Part shown: positions 36,501 through 47,734 of the stretch, in pieces
How the letters are laid out: every line of letters starts with the position of its first letter
How positions within the stretch are numbered: position 1 is the first letter of the stretch
NCBI GenBank assembly: GCA_017520155.1
Contig: JAFXGR010000066.1
Location: 24,399-88,398 of the forward strand
Length of the DNA stretch: 64,000 nt
Direction of reading: 5' to 3'
Source: Lachnospiraceae bacterium
GTDB taxonomy: Bacteria > Bacillota > Clostridia > Lachnospirales > Lachnospiraceae
Made by a program: the position numbers and the translations under genes
The notes under the pieces: model-generated
Database searches by the model: none
Told to the model about the DNA's origin: nothing
The model's input: only the letters and a program-made list of their open reading frames with translations

Positions 36501-38749
36501 AAAACTCCTTCCACTTCTCTTATACGCTCTCTCAATCCTGTATACCGTTCATTTTCGTTATTATTTTCAATCATTTCCCAAACTGTCTGCTTATTCCCCA
36601 ATATAGTCAAACAGTTTTTTGCTCTTGTTACTCCGGTGTAAAGCAGATTACGGTTAAACAGCTGCTTTGGTCCCGTAAGTAAGGGAAGAATTACTGCCGG
36701 ATATTCACTTCCCTGAGACTTATGTATGGTTACTGCATAGGCCAGTTCCAGTTCCTCCAGCATAGAAAAGGGGTATACCACTCTTCTCATATCGTCAAAT
36801 TCCACCGTCAGTGTGTGCTGAAGCTGTGATATTTCACGGATTATCCCCATATCTCCGTTAAAAACACCAACTCCCTTATCAATGGGAATATTATATTTAC
36901 TTACAATTTCCCATTCCAGCTGATAATTATTCTTTATCTGCATCACCTTATCTCCTACTCGGAATATGGTATCTGCCTGTATATATTCTTCCTTTGTCTC
37001 TTCCCCTGGATTTAGATACTCCTGTAATATCTTATTCAAGGTAAGAACACCAAGACTGCCTTTTCTCATGGGTGTCAGTACTTGAATTTCAAAGGGAGTA
37101 ACCTTACAGTAGCCTGGAAGCTTTTCCTTAATCAATTGTATCATATGCTTGTAAATAATATTTACATCATTTCGCTCCAAAAAGAAAAAGTCTTTACTTT
37201 TATTATCAAATACAGGATATTCTCCCTGATGAATTTTATGTGCATTTACCACAATATCACTTTCTGTTGCCTGTCGAAATATTTTTTGCAGACTGACAGT
37301 AGCAAAGCTTTTTGACATAATTAAATCCTGAAGTACCTGTCCCGGTCCTACGGAGGGAAGCTGATTTACATCCCCCACCAGAATCAGTCTTGTGCCCGGT
37401 GTTACTGCCTTTAGTAATGCCTGAAACAGATGAATATCTACCATAGACATTTCATCAATAATAATCACATCTGCCTCCAAAGGATTATCCTGATTTCTGG
37501 TAAAGCTGGCCTTTCTTGTATCCTCCAATACACCTCCGTTTAGTTCCAGCAACCTGTGAATTGTTTTGGCTTCAAAGCCGGTGGCCTCTGTCATACGTTT
37601 GGCTGCTCTTCCTGTTGGTGCAGCAAGAAAGATATCCAATCCTTCTCTTTCAAAATATCGAATCATCATATTGATGGTGGTTGTCTTTCCTGTTCCCGGT
37701 CCTCCCGTTAACAAAAATACGCCATGGCAAACAGCCTCTACTACTGCTTTTTGCTGCAAACGGTCTAGTTCCATCCCTAAGGCTTCTTCCATAAGCTTTA
37801 TTTTTTCAGCCAGCTTACCTTTATACTCCTTAGCCATAAGATCATCTTCCTCTGAAAATATTTTTACTGCTCCATTTAAATCCCACAGCATCTTTGCACA
37901 GTTTAATTCTGCATAATAATAGGAAGTTGCGTATATTTGTACTTTTTCTTCCTTTGTTTTCATTACCAGCTTTTTATCCATAGCCAGATTAGCCAATTGT
38001 ATTTCAATCAGCTCAGGTTCAACACGTAACAGATAAGAGGTATTTCTTAGCAAAATCTCCTTTGGCAGATATACATGGCCTTCTGCTGCTGCCAATAAGA
38101 GGGTATATAAAATTCCGCTTCTTATGCGATAATCAGAGTCTGTTTTTATCCCCATTCTTGAGGCTATATCATCTGCCATCTTAAATCCGATTCCGGAAAT
38201 ATCTTCTGCCAGTCGATAGGGATTTTCTTCCATTACTGCCTGGGTGCCCGGTCCATAAGTATCATAAATTTTTATTGCCATAGGACCGGTAATTCCGTAA
38301 CCGGCTAAATACACCATAACCTCCCGCATCCCTCTCTTTTCTTCCATCTGATCACAAATCTGCCGTGCGATACGTTCACTGATTCCTTTTATTTCCGTTA
38401 ATCTCTCCGGCTCTTGCTCAATTATTCGAAAAGTATCCTTTTTAAACCTCTTGACGATTCTGGCAGCCAGAGCCGGCCCCACACCTTTAATTGCACCGCT
38501 GCCCAAATAACGCTCTATACTTTCTTCATCCTCCGGTGTAATCATATGGTAAGAAATTACCTTAATCTGACTTCCGTAGAGAGGATGTAAAACCTCCTCT
38601 CCTTCTATGGACAAATGATCTCCCTGATCAATTTGAGGTAGAGAACCTACACAAGTAATTTCGTCTCCTTCACTTATTAAAATAAATACAGTATATCCGT
38701 TTTCCGGCTTCCGATAAATGATATGATCCACATATCCCTTTATTTCCAT
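36497..38749 (-). CDS. recD2: RecD2-type ATP-dependent DNA helicase
   Basis: This 750-residue SF1B helicase has an N-terminal OB-like and helix-hairpin-helix region (~1-190, with SGAIKGVGPALAARIV). The motor carries Walker A TGGPGTGKTTT (~350), Walker B VIIIDEMSMVD, VGDVNQLPSVGPG and the C-terminal YAVTIHKSQGSEYPAVILP. RecD2 unwinds DNA 5' to 3' without RecBC. It overlaps comFC by 4 bp. Confidence 0.94.
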   Translation of the reverse strand: MEIKGYVDHIIYRKPENGYTVFILISEGDEITCVGSLPQIDQGDHLSIEGEEVLHPLYGSQIKVISYHMITPEDEESIERYLGSGAIKGVGPALAARIVKRFKKDTFRIIEQEPERLTEIKGISERIARQICDQMEEKRGMREVMVYLAGYGITGPMAIKIYDTYGPGTQAVMEENPYRLAEDISGIGFKMADDIASRMGIKTDSDYRIRSGILYTLLLAAAEGHVYLPKEILLRNTSYLLRVEPELIEIQLANLAMDKKLVMKTKEEKVQIYATSYYYAELNCAKMLWDLNGAVKIFSEEDDLMAKEYKGKLAEKIKLMEEALGMELDRLQQKAVVEAVCHGVFLLTGGPGTGKTTTINMMIRYFEREGLDIFLAAPTGRAAKRMTEATGFEAKTIHRLLELNGGVLEDTRKASFTRNQDNPLEADVIIIDEMSMVDIHLFQALLKAVTPGTRLILVGDVNQLPSVGPGQVLQDLIMSKSFATVSLQKIFRQATESDIVVNAHKIHQGEYPVFDNKSKDFFFLERNDVNIIYKHMIQLIKEKLPGYCKVTPFEIQVLTPMRKGSLGVLTLNKILQEYLNPGEETKEEYIQADTIFRVGDKVMQIKNNYQLEWEIVSKYNIPIDKGVGVFNGDMGIIREISQLQHTLTVEFDDMRRVVYPFSMLEELELAYAVTIHKSQGSEYPAVILPLLTGPKQLFNRNLLYTGVTRAKNCLTILGNKQTVWEMIENNNENERYTGLRERIREVEGVF

Positions 38750-38808
38750 TACCTCTCCTTATTCCGATGTAAATCCACACCTTCCCAATTTTCAGCCCAT
38801 ATTAACAA

Positions 38809-38832
38809 TAGCCACTCAATAATGAGTGGCTA
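38809..38832 (-). terminator. hairpin after the FlgJ-like gene
   Basis: A perfect 10-bp stem TAGCCACTCA/TGAGTGGCTA with a 4-base loop lies 11 bp after the FlgJ-like gene stop. The T-tract is poor. Confidence 0.6.
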
Positions 38833-38843
38833 CTATTTATCAT

Positions 38844-39194
38844 TTATAATCCGTAATTTCGCTTCATCTGTTCATACAGCATTTGTGCAATTCCCAGTCC
38901 CTGAGTATCTGCTGCCGTATTCGTCAGATCCTGCAAGGCAGAATCCTTAAAATAATCAACTAAAGCAGTAGTACTTTGAGAGGATTCTTCATCTTTAATA
39001 ATGGTTTTTTCCATCTGTTTGAATACTTGTTCCATAAAATATGCTTCAAACTGTTTACAGACGTCCATCAGCTCATCATCAGTTGCTTTGGAATAATCCT
39101 TTGACACTGTCTGTGTCATTTTTGAAGTTTTTGCAGCTTCTGCCTGTTGCCCTAAATAATCCGTATATATATTACTTAATCCTGAAATATCCAT
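38844..39194 (-). CDS. FlgJ-like rod-binding protein (N-domain only)
   Basis: This 116-residue protein contains LMDVCKQFEAYFMEQVFKQMEKT (~45-67) and ends in a helix with IAQMLYEQMKRNYGL. It matches the N-terminal rod-binding domain of FlgJ without the C-terminal peptidoglycan hydrolase, as is usual in Gram-positives. It follows the two flagellar rod genes on the same strand and should help rod assembly. Confidence 0.85.
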   Translation of the reverse strand: MDISGLSNIYTDYLGQQAEAAKTSKMTQTVSKDYSKATDDELMDVCKQFEAYFMEQVFKQMEKTIIKDEESSQSTTALVDYFKDSALQDLTNTAADTQGLGIAQMLYEQMKRNYGL

Positions 39195-39261
39195 ACTCTG
39201 CCATCCTTTACCTTATGCAATTAAACGTTTTGTCTCCTTAACTCAACAAAACAGAATACTA

Positions 39262-40080
39262 TTATCTCTTTAACTGATTTGCCTGCTGCAGCATTTCGTC
39301 TGTTGTGGTAATTGCTCTGGAATTCATTTCATAGGCTCTTTGAGCAACAATTAAATTTACCATTTCATCTGCAACCTGAACGTTGGAACCTTCTAAATAT
39401 CCTTGTATAATTTTACTTTTCTGGATATTATTATTCGTCGCCTCGTTAATTGCAGCTCCACTGGCAGCTGTTGGTATAAACATTGTATTATCTGTTTTCT
39501 CTTTTCCTAATGGATTCGAAAATTGAAATATTCCAATTTGAATACCTATTGGTTGAGGATTATTATTAGCATCCGGATACATTAAACGTCCATCTGCATC
39601 CACCTGAATTTTAGAAGTTACATACTGGCTATTTAAAATAATCGGTCTTCCTTGAGAATCCATAACAGGTAGTCCATCTGAATTCGCTAACATCATTCCA
39701 TTATTCTGTGCTGTTGTAAACATAAAGTTACCATTTCTTGTATAAACAGTTTCTCCATCCTGTCCACGAAGAGCAAAGAAACCGTCTCCTTCAATTGCAA
39801 ATGCAGTATTACTTTCCGATGCCAACATGCTACCTTGTTTAAAAATTGATCTAATGGCAGAATTTCGTACACCAAGTCCCACCTGCGCCCCTACCGGCTT
39901 ATTTTCTCCATTAGCTGTTGTCGTTTTTGTCTGTATTGTCTGATATAATAGAGATTTAAATTCCGCCACTTGGGTTTTATAACCTGTACTATTCACATTA
40001 GCCAAGTTGTTTGCTATAACATCTACGTTTGTCTGTTGTGCAATCATACCTGTTGCCGCAGTCCATAATGATCTAACCAT
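39262..40080 (-). CDS. flgG: flagellar hook-basal body rod protein (FlgG/FlhP type)
   Basis: This 272-residue protein has the FlgG-family N-terminus RSLWTAATGMIAQQTNVDVI with NNLANVNSTGYK, a central ALRGQDGETVYTRNGNF and the C-terminal VNLIVAQRAYEMNSRAITT. It forms part of the distal rod. Its order after another rod protein and an MreB homologue equals the Bacillus mbl-flhO-flhP set, so this one is the FlhP equivalent. Confidence 0.9.
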   Translation of the reverse strand: MVRSLWTAATGMIAQQTNVDVIANNLANVNSTGYKTQVAEFKSLLYQTIQTKTTTANGENKPVGAQVGLGVRNSAIRSIFKQGSMLASESNTAFAIEGDGFFALRGQDGETVYTRNGNFMFTTAQNNGMMLANSDGLPVMDSQGRPIILNSQYVTSKIQVDADGRLMYPDANNNPQPIGIQIGIFQFSNPLGKEKTDNTMFIPTAASGAAINEATNNNIQKSKIIQGYLEGSNVQVADEMVNLIVAQRAYEMNSRAITTTDEMLQQANQLKR

Positions 40081-40165
40081 AACCCTCTTCCTCTTTTCTT
40101 TCGTTTCTTTTATTATCTCAAACGATATTTACTCACTTTTTGGCTTATACCTATTTTCTTACCTT

Positions 40166-40936
40166 CTATACTTTACCTAATTGATTTGCAGCAATTTCTA
40201 AACTGGTGTCATAGGTTTGTACCATTTTTTGATTGGTTTCATAAGCTCTGGATACAGAAATCATATTTACCATTTCTGTTACCACAGACATATTAGCCAT
40301 TTCCAAATAACCGGATACAATTTTGTAGTCTCCTGCTTTTTCCTCAAAGCCTTCTACTGTTTGGTAATAATTTTCACCATAATGCTCAAGATAATTATAG
40401 TCCTCAAAATCAGTAATATCCAAGGTAGCTACCCTCGTATTATTCTGATAAATATTCCCTGCCTCATCAATATTTGCCGGCTGCAAAGGATCCAGGCGAA
40501 TCCGTCCTGCCGTTCCCTGTACAAAATCTCCATCTTTCGTTACTAAATAACCCTCTTTGTTTAAGGTAAAGCTTCCGTCTCTTGTATATTTGATAGACTG
40601 TTCCCCTTTTTTATTAGTAAACTGAACCGTAAAAAATCCGCTGCCGGAAATTGCCATATCAAAAGTATTTCCTGTTTCTCTAATAGAACCCTGGCTGTAA
40701 TCCGTATAATTTTCCCCGATTTTTACTCCAAGGCTGATATCCCCTAAAGGTCTTGCCCAATTGGGATCCGTAGTATCCTTAATTTTGTAAGCCAGAACCT
40801 CATCAAAGCTTTGACTGGTGGCTCCCTCTTTCTTAAAGCCTACCGTTGAAGCATTGGCCAGATTGTTGGTTAACACATCCATTCTGTGCTGTTCGTTAAT
40901 CATACCTGTATAGGCAGTGTACAATCCCTTTACCAT
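40166..40936 (-). CDS. flagellar hook-basal body protein (FlhO type)
   Basis: This 256-residue protein starts MVKGLYTAYTGMINEQHRMD and has NNLANASTVGFKKEG, GSGFFTVQF and the C-terminal MVNMISVSRAYETNQKMVQT. These are the hallmarks of FlgG/FlgF-type rod proteins. It corresponds by order to Bacillus FlhO. Confidence 0.9.
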   Translation of the reverse strand: MVKGLYTAYTGMINEQHRMDVLTNNLANASTVGFKKEGATSQSFDEVLAYKIKDTTDPNWARPLGDISLGVKIGENYTDYSQGSIRETGNTFDMAISGSGFFTVQFTNKKGEQSIKYTRDGSFTLNKEGYLVTKDGDFVQGTAGRIRLDPLQPANIDEAGNIYQNNTRVATLDITDFEDYNYLEHYGENYYQTVEGFEEKAGDYKIVSGYLEMANMSVVTEMVNMISVSRAYETNQKMVQTYDTSLEIAANQLGKV

Positions 40937-41117
40937 ATGGTTCCTCCCATCTTTATCCCCATCTGTTTTTTGTTTACAAGCAGTATGTCTCTTATCTATG
41001 CCTGCAAAGAAAGAATTGCCCCGAACAATCCCTTCCTTGGCATTCTATTGCCATGATTATTATTTTATTATCGTAATTTTTTCTTATTTTCTTAAGAAGT
41101 AATTCTTCAGTTTCTTC

Positions 41118-42110
41118 CTATTCATCCCGATATCCGGCTAAAAATTCCACATATCTTCCGGTACCGATAGCCACTGCTGTCATAGGTTCCTCTGCCGTCA
41201 TGGTATTGATTCCTGTTTTGGAACTGATTAGATCCTCTAATCCCCGAAGAAGGCTTCCTCCTCCCGTTAATACAATTCCTCTGTCTGCAATATCTGCTGC
41301 CAGTTCCGGAGGTGTTTTTTCCAAAACAGTATGGATAGCTTCCACAATCTGTGAGGTAATATCCTTTAAGGCTTCCTCTGTTTCCTCAGAAGATACGGTT
41401 ACTGTCTTAGGAAGACCGGTAACTAAGTTTCTTCCTCTTACATCCATGTAATCCGGCTCCGGTCTCTGGAAAGCAGAACCGATTTTAATCTTAATATCTT
41501 CTGCAGTACGCTCTCCGATCAAAAGATTATGTTTCTTACGCATATATCTCACTATAGCTTCGTCAAAATCGTCTCCTGCCACCTTAATGGATGCACTTAC
41601 TACCGTTCCTCCCAGAGAGATAACGGCAATGTCGGAGGTCCCTCCTCCAATATCTACAATCATATTTCCGCAGGGCTTGGAAATATCAATTCCTGCCCCA
41701 ATGGCTGCTGCAATAGGCTCTTCAATAATGGAAACGTCTCTTGCTCCCGCCTGATAGGTAGCATCCTCTACTGCCTTCTTTTCTACTTCTGTAACGCCGC
41801 TGGGTACACACACTGCAATTCTGGGCTTTCTTAAGGTCCTTCTTCCAATTGCCTTTTGGATAAAATATTTCATCATCTTTTCTGTTACGGTGTAATCAGA
41901 AATAACTCCCTGACGTAAGGGTCTTACTGCCACAATATTTCCGGGAGTTCTTCCCAGCATCAGTCTGGCATCCTCTCCAATGGCTTTTATCTTATTGGTA
42001 TCTCTGTCAAAGGCTACTACTGAGGGTTCTTTTAATACTACTCCTTTTCCTCTGATATATACTAATATACTGGCTGTTCCTAAATCAATTCCAATATCGG
42101 TAAACTGCAT
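41118..42110 (-). CDS. mbl: rod shape-determining actin homologue, MreB/Mbl type
   Basis: This 330-residue actin-like ATPase opens DIGIDLGTASILVYIRGKG (phosphate-1) and has MIVDIGGGTSDIAVISLG (phosphate-2) and VLTGGGSLLRGLEDLI (adenosine site). It directs elongation of the side wall. MreC and MreD are absent, and the next genes are the flagellar rod pair, the same order as Bacillus mbl-flhO-flhP. The Mbl name rests on that context. Confidence 0.93.
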   Translation of the reverse strand: MQFTDIGIDLGTASILVYIRGKGVVLKEPSVVAFDRDTNKIKAIGEDARLMLGRTPGNIVAVRPLRQGVISDYTVTEKMMKYFIQKAIGRRTLRKPRIAVCVPSGVTEVEKKAVEDATYQAGARDVSIIEEPIAAAIGAGIDISKPCGNMIVDIGGGTSDIAVISLGGTVVSASIKVAGDDFDEAIVRYMRKKHNLLIGERTAEDIKIKIGSAFQRPEPDYMDVRGRNLVTGLPKTVTVSSEETEEALKDITSQIVEAIHTVLEKTPPELAADIADRGIVLTGGGSLLRGLEDLISSKTGINTMTAEEPMTAVAIGTGRYVEFLAGYRDE

Positions 42111-42289
42111 TTTTCTTCCCCTTTCCTATCCTCACTTCTCTCTATTTCAACTGTATTATTCTTTATCTAAATGTAATTATTCAGTATCCATAATCAGTCT
42201 TCCCCCCGATTATGAATGCTTAAATATTATAACTGAAATATTTTTATTTTAAAAGGGGTTTAGGAAAAGTTAAGAAAAAAAACCTGTTT

Positions 42290-45154
42290 TTACTCCTTTT
42301 TCTCTTTTTCTAAAATCTTATTAATATATTTTCCCGTATAAGATCCGGAAACCAGGGCTACCTCTTCCGGTGTTCCTTTAGCTACAACACATCCTCCCTT
42401 ATCTCCTCCTTCCGGTCCCATGTCAATAATATAGTCAGCAGTTTTAATTACATCTAAATTGTGTTCAATTACTACCACTGTATTTCCCCCTTCTGTTAAA
42501 CGATGGAGAATTTCGATAAGTTTATGGACATCGGCAAAATGCAGTCCCGTAGTTGGCTCATCCAAAATATAGATAGTATGTCCCGTACTTCGTTTACTTA
42601 ATTCTGTAGCCAATTTTATTCTCTGGGCTTCTCCTCCCGAAAGAGTGGTGGAAGGCTGTCCCAGCTTGATATAAGACAGACCCACATCGTACAGGGTCTG
42701 AATTTTTCGTTTTATGCCGGGAATATTCTCAAAAAAGGGCAGTGCTTCTTCCACTGTCATATCTAATACATCAAAAATATTTTTCCCTTTATACCGTACT
42801 TCCAAGGTTTCCCTGTTGTATCGTTTTCCCTGACAAACTTCACAAGGGACATACACATCCGGTAGAAAGTGCATTTCAATTTTAATGATTCCGTCACCGC
42901 TACAGGACTCGCATCTTCCTCCTTTTACATTAAAACTGAATCTACCCTTGGTATAGCCCTTGGCCTTGGCATCCGGTGTGGCAGTAAAGAGATCCCGAAT
43001 CTGGTCAAAGACTCCGGTATAAGTTGCAGGATTGGATCTGGGTGTTCGTCCAATGGGCGACTGATCAATGTCAATTACTTTGTCCAGCTGCTCTGCTCCC
43101 GTAATTCTTTCATGTTTTCCCGGAATGGTTCTGGCACGGTTTAATTTTTTTGCTAATGATTTATATAAAATTTCATTAACTAAAGAACTTTTTCCTGATC
43201 CGGAAACACCGGTAACACAGGTCATTACGCCCAGGGGTATTTCCACATCCGTTTTTTTCAGATTGTTTTCTTCTGCCTTATGGACCTTCAGCCAGCCTGT
43301 AGGGATTCTTCTCTCTAAGGGGATGGGAATCTTAATCTTTCCGCTTAAATACTGTCCTGTTACTGATTCTTCCGCTTCCATGATTTCCTGTGCTGTTCCC
43401 TGGGCCACTACCCGACCTCCGTGGCTTCCTGCACCGGGACCAATATCCACAATATGATCTGCGGCAAACATAGTATCCTCATCGTGTTCCACCACAATTA
43501 GGGTATTTCCCATATCTCTAAGGTTTTTCAACGTAGCAAGAAGCTTATCGTTATCTCTTTGGTGAAGACCGATACTGGGTTCATCCAAAATATAGCAAAC
43601 TCCCACCAGACCGGAACCAATTTGAGTGGCCAAACGAATGCGCTGTGCTTCCCCTCCCGATAAAGTGGCCGTTGCTCTGGCTAAAGACAGATAATCCAGA
43701 CCTACATCCATTAAAAATCCTACCCTGGAACGAATTTCTTTCAGCACCTGTTTTCCAATCATTTCCTGGGTCGGAGTCAGTACCAGATCCTGTAAAAATT
43801 TTTCCAGTTTTCCGATGGACATGGTGGTTATCTCATAAATATTTTTTCCCTGAACAGTAACTGCAAGAGAGTCTCTTTTCAATCGCATTCCCTTACATTC
43901 TTTACACGGGGTAATCCTCATGTAAGATTCATACTCTGCCTTAGAGCTTTCGGAAAAGGTCTCCTTATAACGACGCTCCACATTTTTTACCAGTCCTTCA
44001 AAGGCCACGGGATAAACACCCTCTCCCCTTTGCCCTTTATAATATACCTTTAATTCCTTGCCCCCTGTACCATTAATCAGCACCTCTCTTGCTTTGGGAG
44101 AAAGCTGTTCTATCGGAGTATCCATATCAAAATCATATTCTTCACATAAAGCCTTTAAAATTGCATTAGTAAAGCTTTTTCCGTCGTTACAGGACTGCCA
44201 TCCCAGTACTACAATGGCTCCCTGATTAATACTTAAGGAGGGATCAGGAATCATCAAATCTAAATCAAATTCCATTTTATATCCCAGCCCAAAGCAGCCT
44301 GGGCAGGCTCCAAAGGGATTATTAAAAGAAAAGCTTCTTGGTTCAATGGTATCAATACTAATGTTACACTGAGGACAGGAAAAGCTTTGACTAAAGGTCA
44401 AGGGTTCCTGTCCAATTACATCTACCATTAAAATTCCTTCTGCCAAATGAAGCACATTTTCAATGGAATCTGTTAATCTTCGTTCAATCCCCGGCTTTAC
44501 CACCAGGCGATCTACCACAATTTCTATGTTGTGCTTTATATTTTTTTCCAGCTTAATTTCTTCCTCCAGCTGGTACAGATTTCCGTCAATTCTCACCCTA
44601 ACATAGCCACTTCTCTTAGCCTTATCCAGTACCTTAACATGTTCTCCTTTTCTTCCTCTGACTACCGGTGCCAGCAGTTGAATTTTTGTTCCTTCCTCCA
44701 TTTCCATAATACGATCTACCATTTGGTCTACTGTCTGTTTGGAAATTTCTTTTTGGCACTGGGGGCAGTGAGGAATCCCTATTCTGGCAAATAACAGTCG
44801 AAAATGATCATAAATTTCCGTTACTGTTCCTACGGTAGAACGAGGATTTCTGTTGGTGGATTTTTGGTCAATGGAAATAGCCGGTGATAAACCGGTAATC
44901 TTTTCCACATTGGGTTTTTCCATTTGTCCCAAAAACTGTCTGGCATAAGATGAAATAGACTCCATATACCTTCTTTGACCTTCCGCATAAATAGTATCAA
45001 AGGCCAGAGAAGATTTTCCGGAACCTGACAATCCTGTGAGTACCACAAATTCATTTCTGGGAATATCCACATCAATTCCTTTTAAATTATGTTCCTGTGC
45101 TCCCCGAATTTTAATATATTCCTTTCGGGGAAGCATCTTTACTACTTCTGACAT
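42290..45154 (-). CDS. uvrA: excinuclease ABC subunit A
   Basis: This 954-residue damage-recognition ATPase has the first Walker [15 protein letters not shown] (~40), zinc fingers CPQCQKE... and CPQCNIS...CPGCFGLG, and the signature [16 protein letters not shown]. The second Walker A is [15 protein letters not shown] (~645), the C-terminal zinc finger CESCSGDG...CEVCQG, and the second signature is [15 protein letters not shown]. It lies 170 bp after uvrB and is probably transcribed with it. Confidence 0.97.
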   Translation of the reverse strand: MSEVVKMLPRKEYIKIRGAQEHNLKGIDVDIPRNEFVVLTGLSGSGKSSLAFDTIYAEGQRRYMESISSYARQFLGQMEKPNVEKITGLSPAISIDQKSTNRNPRSTVGTVTEIYDHFRLLFARIGIPHCPQCQKEISKQTVDQMVDRIMEMEEGTKIQLLAPVVRGRKGEHVKVLDKAKRSGYVRVRIDGNLYQLEEEIKLEKNIKHNIEIVVDRLVVKPGIERRLTDSIENVLHLAEGILMVDVIGQEPLTFSQSFSCPQCNISIDTIEPRSFSFNNPFGACPGCFGLGYKMEFDLDLMIPDPSLSINQGAIVVLGWQSCNDGKSFTNAILKALCEEYDFDMDTPIEQLSPKAREVLINGTGGKELKVYYKGQRGEGVYPVAFEGLVKNVERRYKETFSESSKAEYESYMRITPCKECKGMRLKRDSLAVTVQGKNIYEITTMSIGKLEKFLQDLVLTPTQEMIGKQVLKEIRSRVGFLMDVGLDYLSLARATATLSGGEAQRIRLATQIGSGLVGVCYILDEPSIGLHQRDNDKLLATLKNLRDMGNTLIVVEHDEDTMFAADHIVDIGPGAGSHGGRVVAQGTAQEIMEAEESVTGQYLSGKIKIPIPLERRIPTGWLKVHKAEENNLKKTDVEIPLGVMTCVTGVSGSGKSSLVNEILYKSLAKKLNRARTIPGKHERITGAEQLDKVIDIDQSPIGRTPRSNPATYTGVFDQIRDLFTATPDAKAKGYTKGRFSFNVKGGRCESCSGDGIIKIEMHFLPDVYVPCEVCQGKRYNRETLEVRYKGKNIFDVLDMTVEEALPFFENIPGIKRKIQTLYDVGLSYIKLGQPSTTLSGGEAQRIKLATELSKRSTGHTIYILDEPTTGLHFADVHKLIEILHRLTEGGNTVVVIEHNLDVIKTADYIIDMGPEGGDKGGCVVAKGTPEEVALVSGSYTGKYINKILEKEKKE

Positions 45155-45324
45155 TTATTCCTCCATGTATTGCCCTTTATTCTCCGGGTTTATTTAAGGC
45201 AAAATTATTTATTCCTTAAGCATTATACCCATTACCTTCTCATTCTTCTGTATCCGGAGAAACAATTTGCGACAGTTCATTCTTGACTGTTCTGTTAACT
45301 CCTCTTTTCTTTTCCCTAATGTAC

Positions 45325-47325
45325 TTAACTGCTTATGGATTGCAAATTTAATTTCAGTTCCGCCATCTTATCACGAAGCACTACCGCTGTTTCGAAATCA
45401 AGATCTGCTGCTGCCCTTCTCATTTGTTTCTCCACGTCCTTAATTAGTTTTTCCAATTCTTTTTTACTCATGGATTCCGGATCCTTTTCAAAGGCTGCCT
45501 CCTCCTTAGCAATCTTTTTGGATATACTGATTAAATCCCGTACTGCCTTCTTAATGGTCTGAGGAGTAATCCCATGTTCTTCATTATAGGCCTTTTGGAT
45601 ATTTCTCCTTCTTTCTGTTTCCTCCAATGCCACTTTCATGGAATCCGTAATCTTATCTGCATACATAATTACATGACCTTCTGCATTTCTTGCTGCACGT
45701 CCAATGGTCTGAATAAGAGATGTGGTGGATCTTAAAAAGCCTTCTTTATCCGCATCTAAAATGGCCACCAGTGAAATTTCCGGAATATCCAAGCCTTCTC
45801 GTAATAGATTAATTCCTACCAGCACATCAAATACATCAATACGCATATCCCTGATGATCTGTGCCCTCTCCAAAGTATCAATATCAGAGTGAAGATATTT
45901 TACCCTAATCCCCACTTCCTTCATGTAATCTGTTAGATCCTCTGCCATACGTTTAGTTAAGGTGGTAACCAGTACCTTATTTTTCTTATCAATTTCTGTT
46001 CTGATTTCTGATATGAGATCATCAATCTGTCCTTCCACCGGTCGTACTTCTACTAAGGGATCCAATAGCCCCGTGGGACGAATAATCTGCTCAGCTCTAA
46101 ATAACTCATGTTCCTCTTCATATACATTAGGGGTAGCAGAAACAAAAAGCATCTGATCAATTTTTTGTTCAAATTCCTCAAAATTCAGTGGGCGGTTATC
46201 TAGGGCAGAGGGCAGACGAAATCCGTAATCTACCAGAGTTGTTTTTCTGGACCTGTCTCCCGCATACATCCCTCTTACCTGAGGAATAGTAATATGAGAT
46301 TCATCTACAATTATCAAAAAATCATTTTGAAAAAAGTCAATGAGACAATAGGGTGTTTCTCCCGGCTCCATTCCATTCATATGTCTGGAATAATTCTCTA
46401 TTCCCGAGCATACTCCTGTTTCCCGAAGTATTTCCACATCAAAATTAGTTCTCTCTGCAATCCTTTGAGCTTCAATAAGTTTATCTTCTCCTTTAAAGTA
46501 ACGTACCCTCTCCTCACATTCTGCCTCAATGGCTTCACAAGCTTTATTAATTTTTTCCTGAGGAATTACGTAATGAGAGGCAGGGAAAATTGCTACGTGT
46601 TCCAAAGCTACATGCACCTTTCCCGTAAGAGGCTCAACCTCAGTGATACGGTCAATTTCGTCTCCAAAAAATTCCACCCGTATTAAATAGTCTCCTCCTT
46701 GGGCCGGATAAATTTCCACCACATCACCTCTTACCCGAAAGCATCCCCTTCCCACATCCAGGTCATTTCGGGTGTACTGAATATCGATTAATTCTCTTAA
46801 CACCTGATCCCTGTCTTTATTTTGCCCCGGACGCAAAGACACAATCATTCCCTGATATTCTTCAGGACTTCCGATTCCGTAAATACAGGATACGCTGGCT
46901 ACCACAATCACATCCTTTCTTTCTGAAAGGGATGCAGTAGCCGAGAGACGAAGCTTATCAATCTCTTCATTAATGGCGGAATCCTTGGCAATATAGGTAT
47001 CTGTAGCAGGAACATATGCCTCCGGCTGATAGTAATCATAGTAACTGACAAAGTACTCTACTGCATTCTCCGGGAAGAACTCCTTAAACTCAGCATACAA
47101 CTGTCCTGCCAGAGTTTTATTGTGTGCTATTACCAATGTTGGTTTATTTAACTGCTCAATAACATTTGCCATGGTAAAGGTCTTCCCGGAACCGGTAACA
47201 CCTAGCAAAGTCTGGAATTGATTGCCTTTTTTGAAGCCTTCTACCAGTTCTTTGATAGCCTGTGGCTGGTCGCCTGTGGGGGCGTATTCAGAATGTAATT
47301 TAAACTGTTTTTGTATAGTTTGCAT
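45325..47325 (-). CDS. uvrB: excinuclease ABC subunit B
   Basis: This 666-residue nucleotide-excision repair helicase-like protein has Walker [16 protein letters not shown] (~40), the beta-hairpin [46 protein letters not shown] and the C-terminal UVR motif [20 protein letters not shown] that binds UvrC/UvrA. I place the start at ATG 47325, since AAGGTGATTTTT lies before it; a GTG three codons earlier would fall in that ribosome site. A TATAAT (minus strand, 47343-47348) is close upstream. No clear LexA box (GAAC-N4-GTTC) is seen. Confidence 0.97.
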   Translation of the reverse strand: MQTIQKQFKLHSEYAPTGDQPQAIKELVEGFKKGNQFQTLLGVTGSGKTFTMANVIEQLNKPTLVIAHNKTLAGQLYAEFKEFFPENAVEYFVSYYDYYQPEAYVPATDTYIAKDSAINEEIDKLRLSATASLSERKDVIVVASVSCIYGIGSPEEYQGMIVSLRPGQNKDRDQVLRELIDIQYTRNDLDVGRGCFRVRGDVVEIYPAQGGDYLIRVEFFGDEIDRITEVEPLTGKVHVALEHVAIFPASHYVIPQEKINKACEAIEAECEERVRYFKGEDKLIEAQRIAERTNFDVEILRETGVCSGIENYSRHMNGMEPGETPYCLIDFFQNDFLIIVDESHITIPQVRGMYAGDRSRKTTLVDYGFRLPSALDNRPLNFEEFEQKIDQMLFVSATPNVYEEEHELFRAEQIIRPTGLLDPLVEVRPVEGQIDDLISEIRTEIDKKNKVLVTTLTKRMAEDLTDYMKEVGIRVKYLHSDIDTLERAQIIRDMRIDVFDVLVGINLLREGLDIPEISLVAILDADKEGFLRSTTSLIQTIGRAARNAEGHVIMYADKITDSMKVALEETERRRNIQKAYNEEHGITPQTIKKAVRDLISISKKIAKEEAAFEKDPESMSKKELEKLIKDVEKQMRRAAADLDFETAVVLRDKMAELKLNLQSISS

Positions 47326-47334
47326 AAAAATCAC

Positions 47335-47692
47335 CTTTTTTTATTATAGTAAAAAGAACGTCTATTAACCTAAAATTCGTCGTGAGCCTCAAAAAATTCG
47401 TAACGACTTTTGAATTTTTTATAGAAAAATCATGTAAATTTGCCTCACGACGAATCTTGTTCACACTTTGCTATTTCTGCAACTAACGAAACTTGCTTAA
47501 TATTGCATGGACTAAATAAGTTTCTATGAATGTAAATAACATTTTTGAAGTGTTAATTCTGAAACCATGGTATATCATATCCTTGTACAAAAGTACAGAA
47601 CGAAGCAAACGCTTGTTCTATGGTGTTTTAAAAATATTTTCTGATACATCCACTACAAACTCCTGATATCATTCTATCCTTATTTTAAAGTA
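47335..47692. other. gene-free region between minE and uvrB with nested inverted repeats
   Basis: About 360 bp hold no gene. A perfect 12-bp inverted repeat ATTCGTCGTGAG (47375-47386) / CTCACGACGAAT (47444-47455) encloses another, AAAAAATTC (47391-47399) / GAATTTTTT (47412-47420). Further along, AGAAC-G-AAGC / GCTTGTTCT (~47597-47619) forms a third hairpin. The first pair lies 30 bp upstream of the uvrB -10. They could be an operator, a leader or a decayed mobile element. Confidence 0.5.
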
Positions 47693-47726
47693 AAAAACCA
47701 TCAAGTAGTTTTCTACCCGATGATCT
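47693..47726 (-). terminator. terminator of the minCDE unit
   Basis: On the minus strand CATCGGGTAG-AAAA-CTACTTGATG pairs with wobbles and is followed by TTTTTT, 9 bp after the minE stop. Confidence 0.8.
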
Positions 47727-47734
47727 TTACTGTT

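Noticed and set aside
47590-47625. Possible LexA box before uvrB (GAAC ... GTTC)
   Set aside because: The half-sites are 13 bp apart instead of 4, and are better explained as a hairpin.
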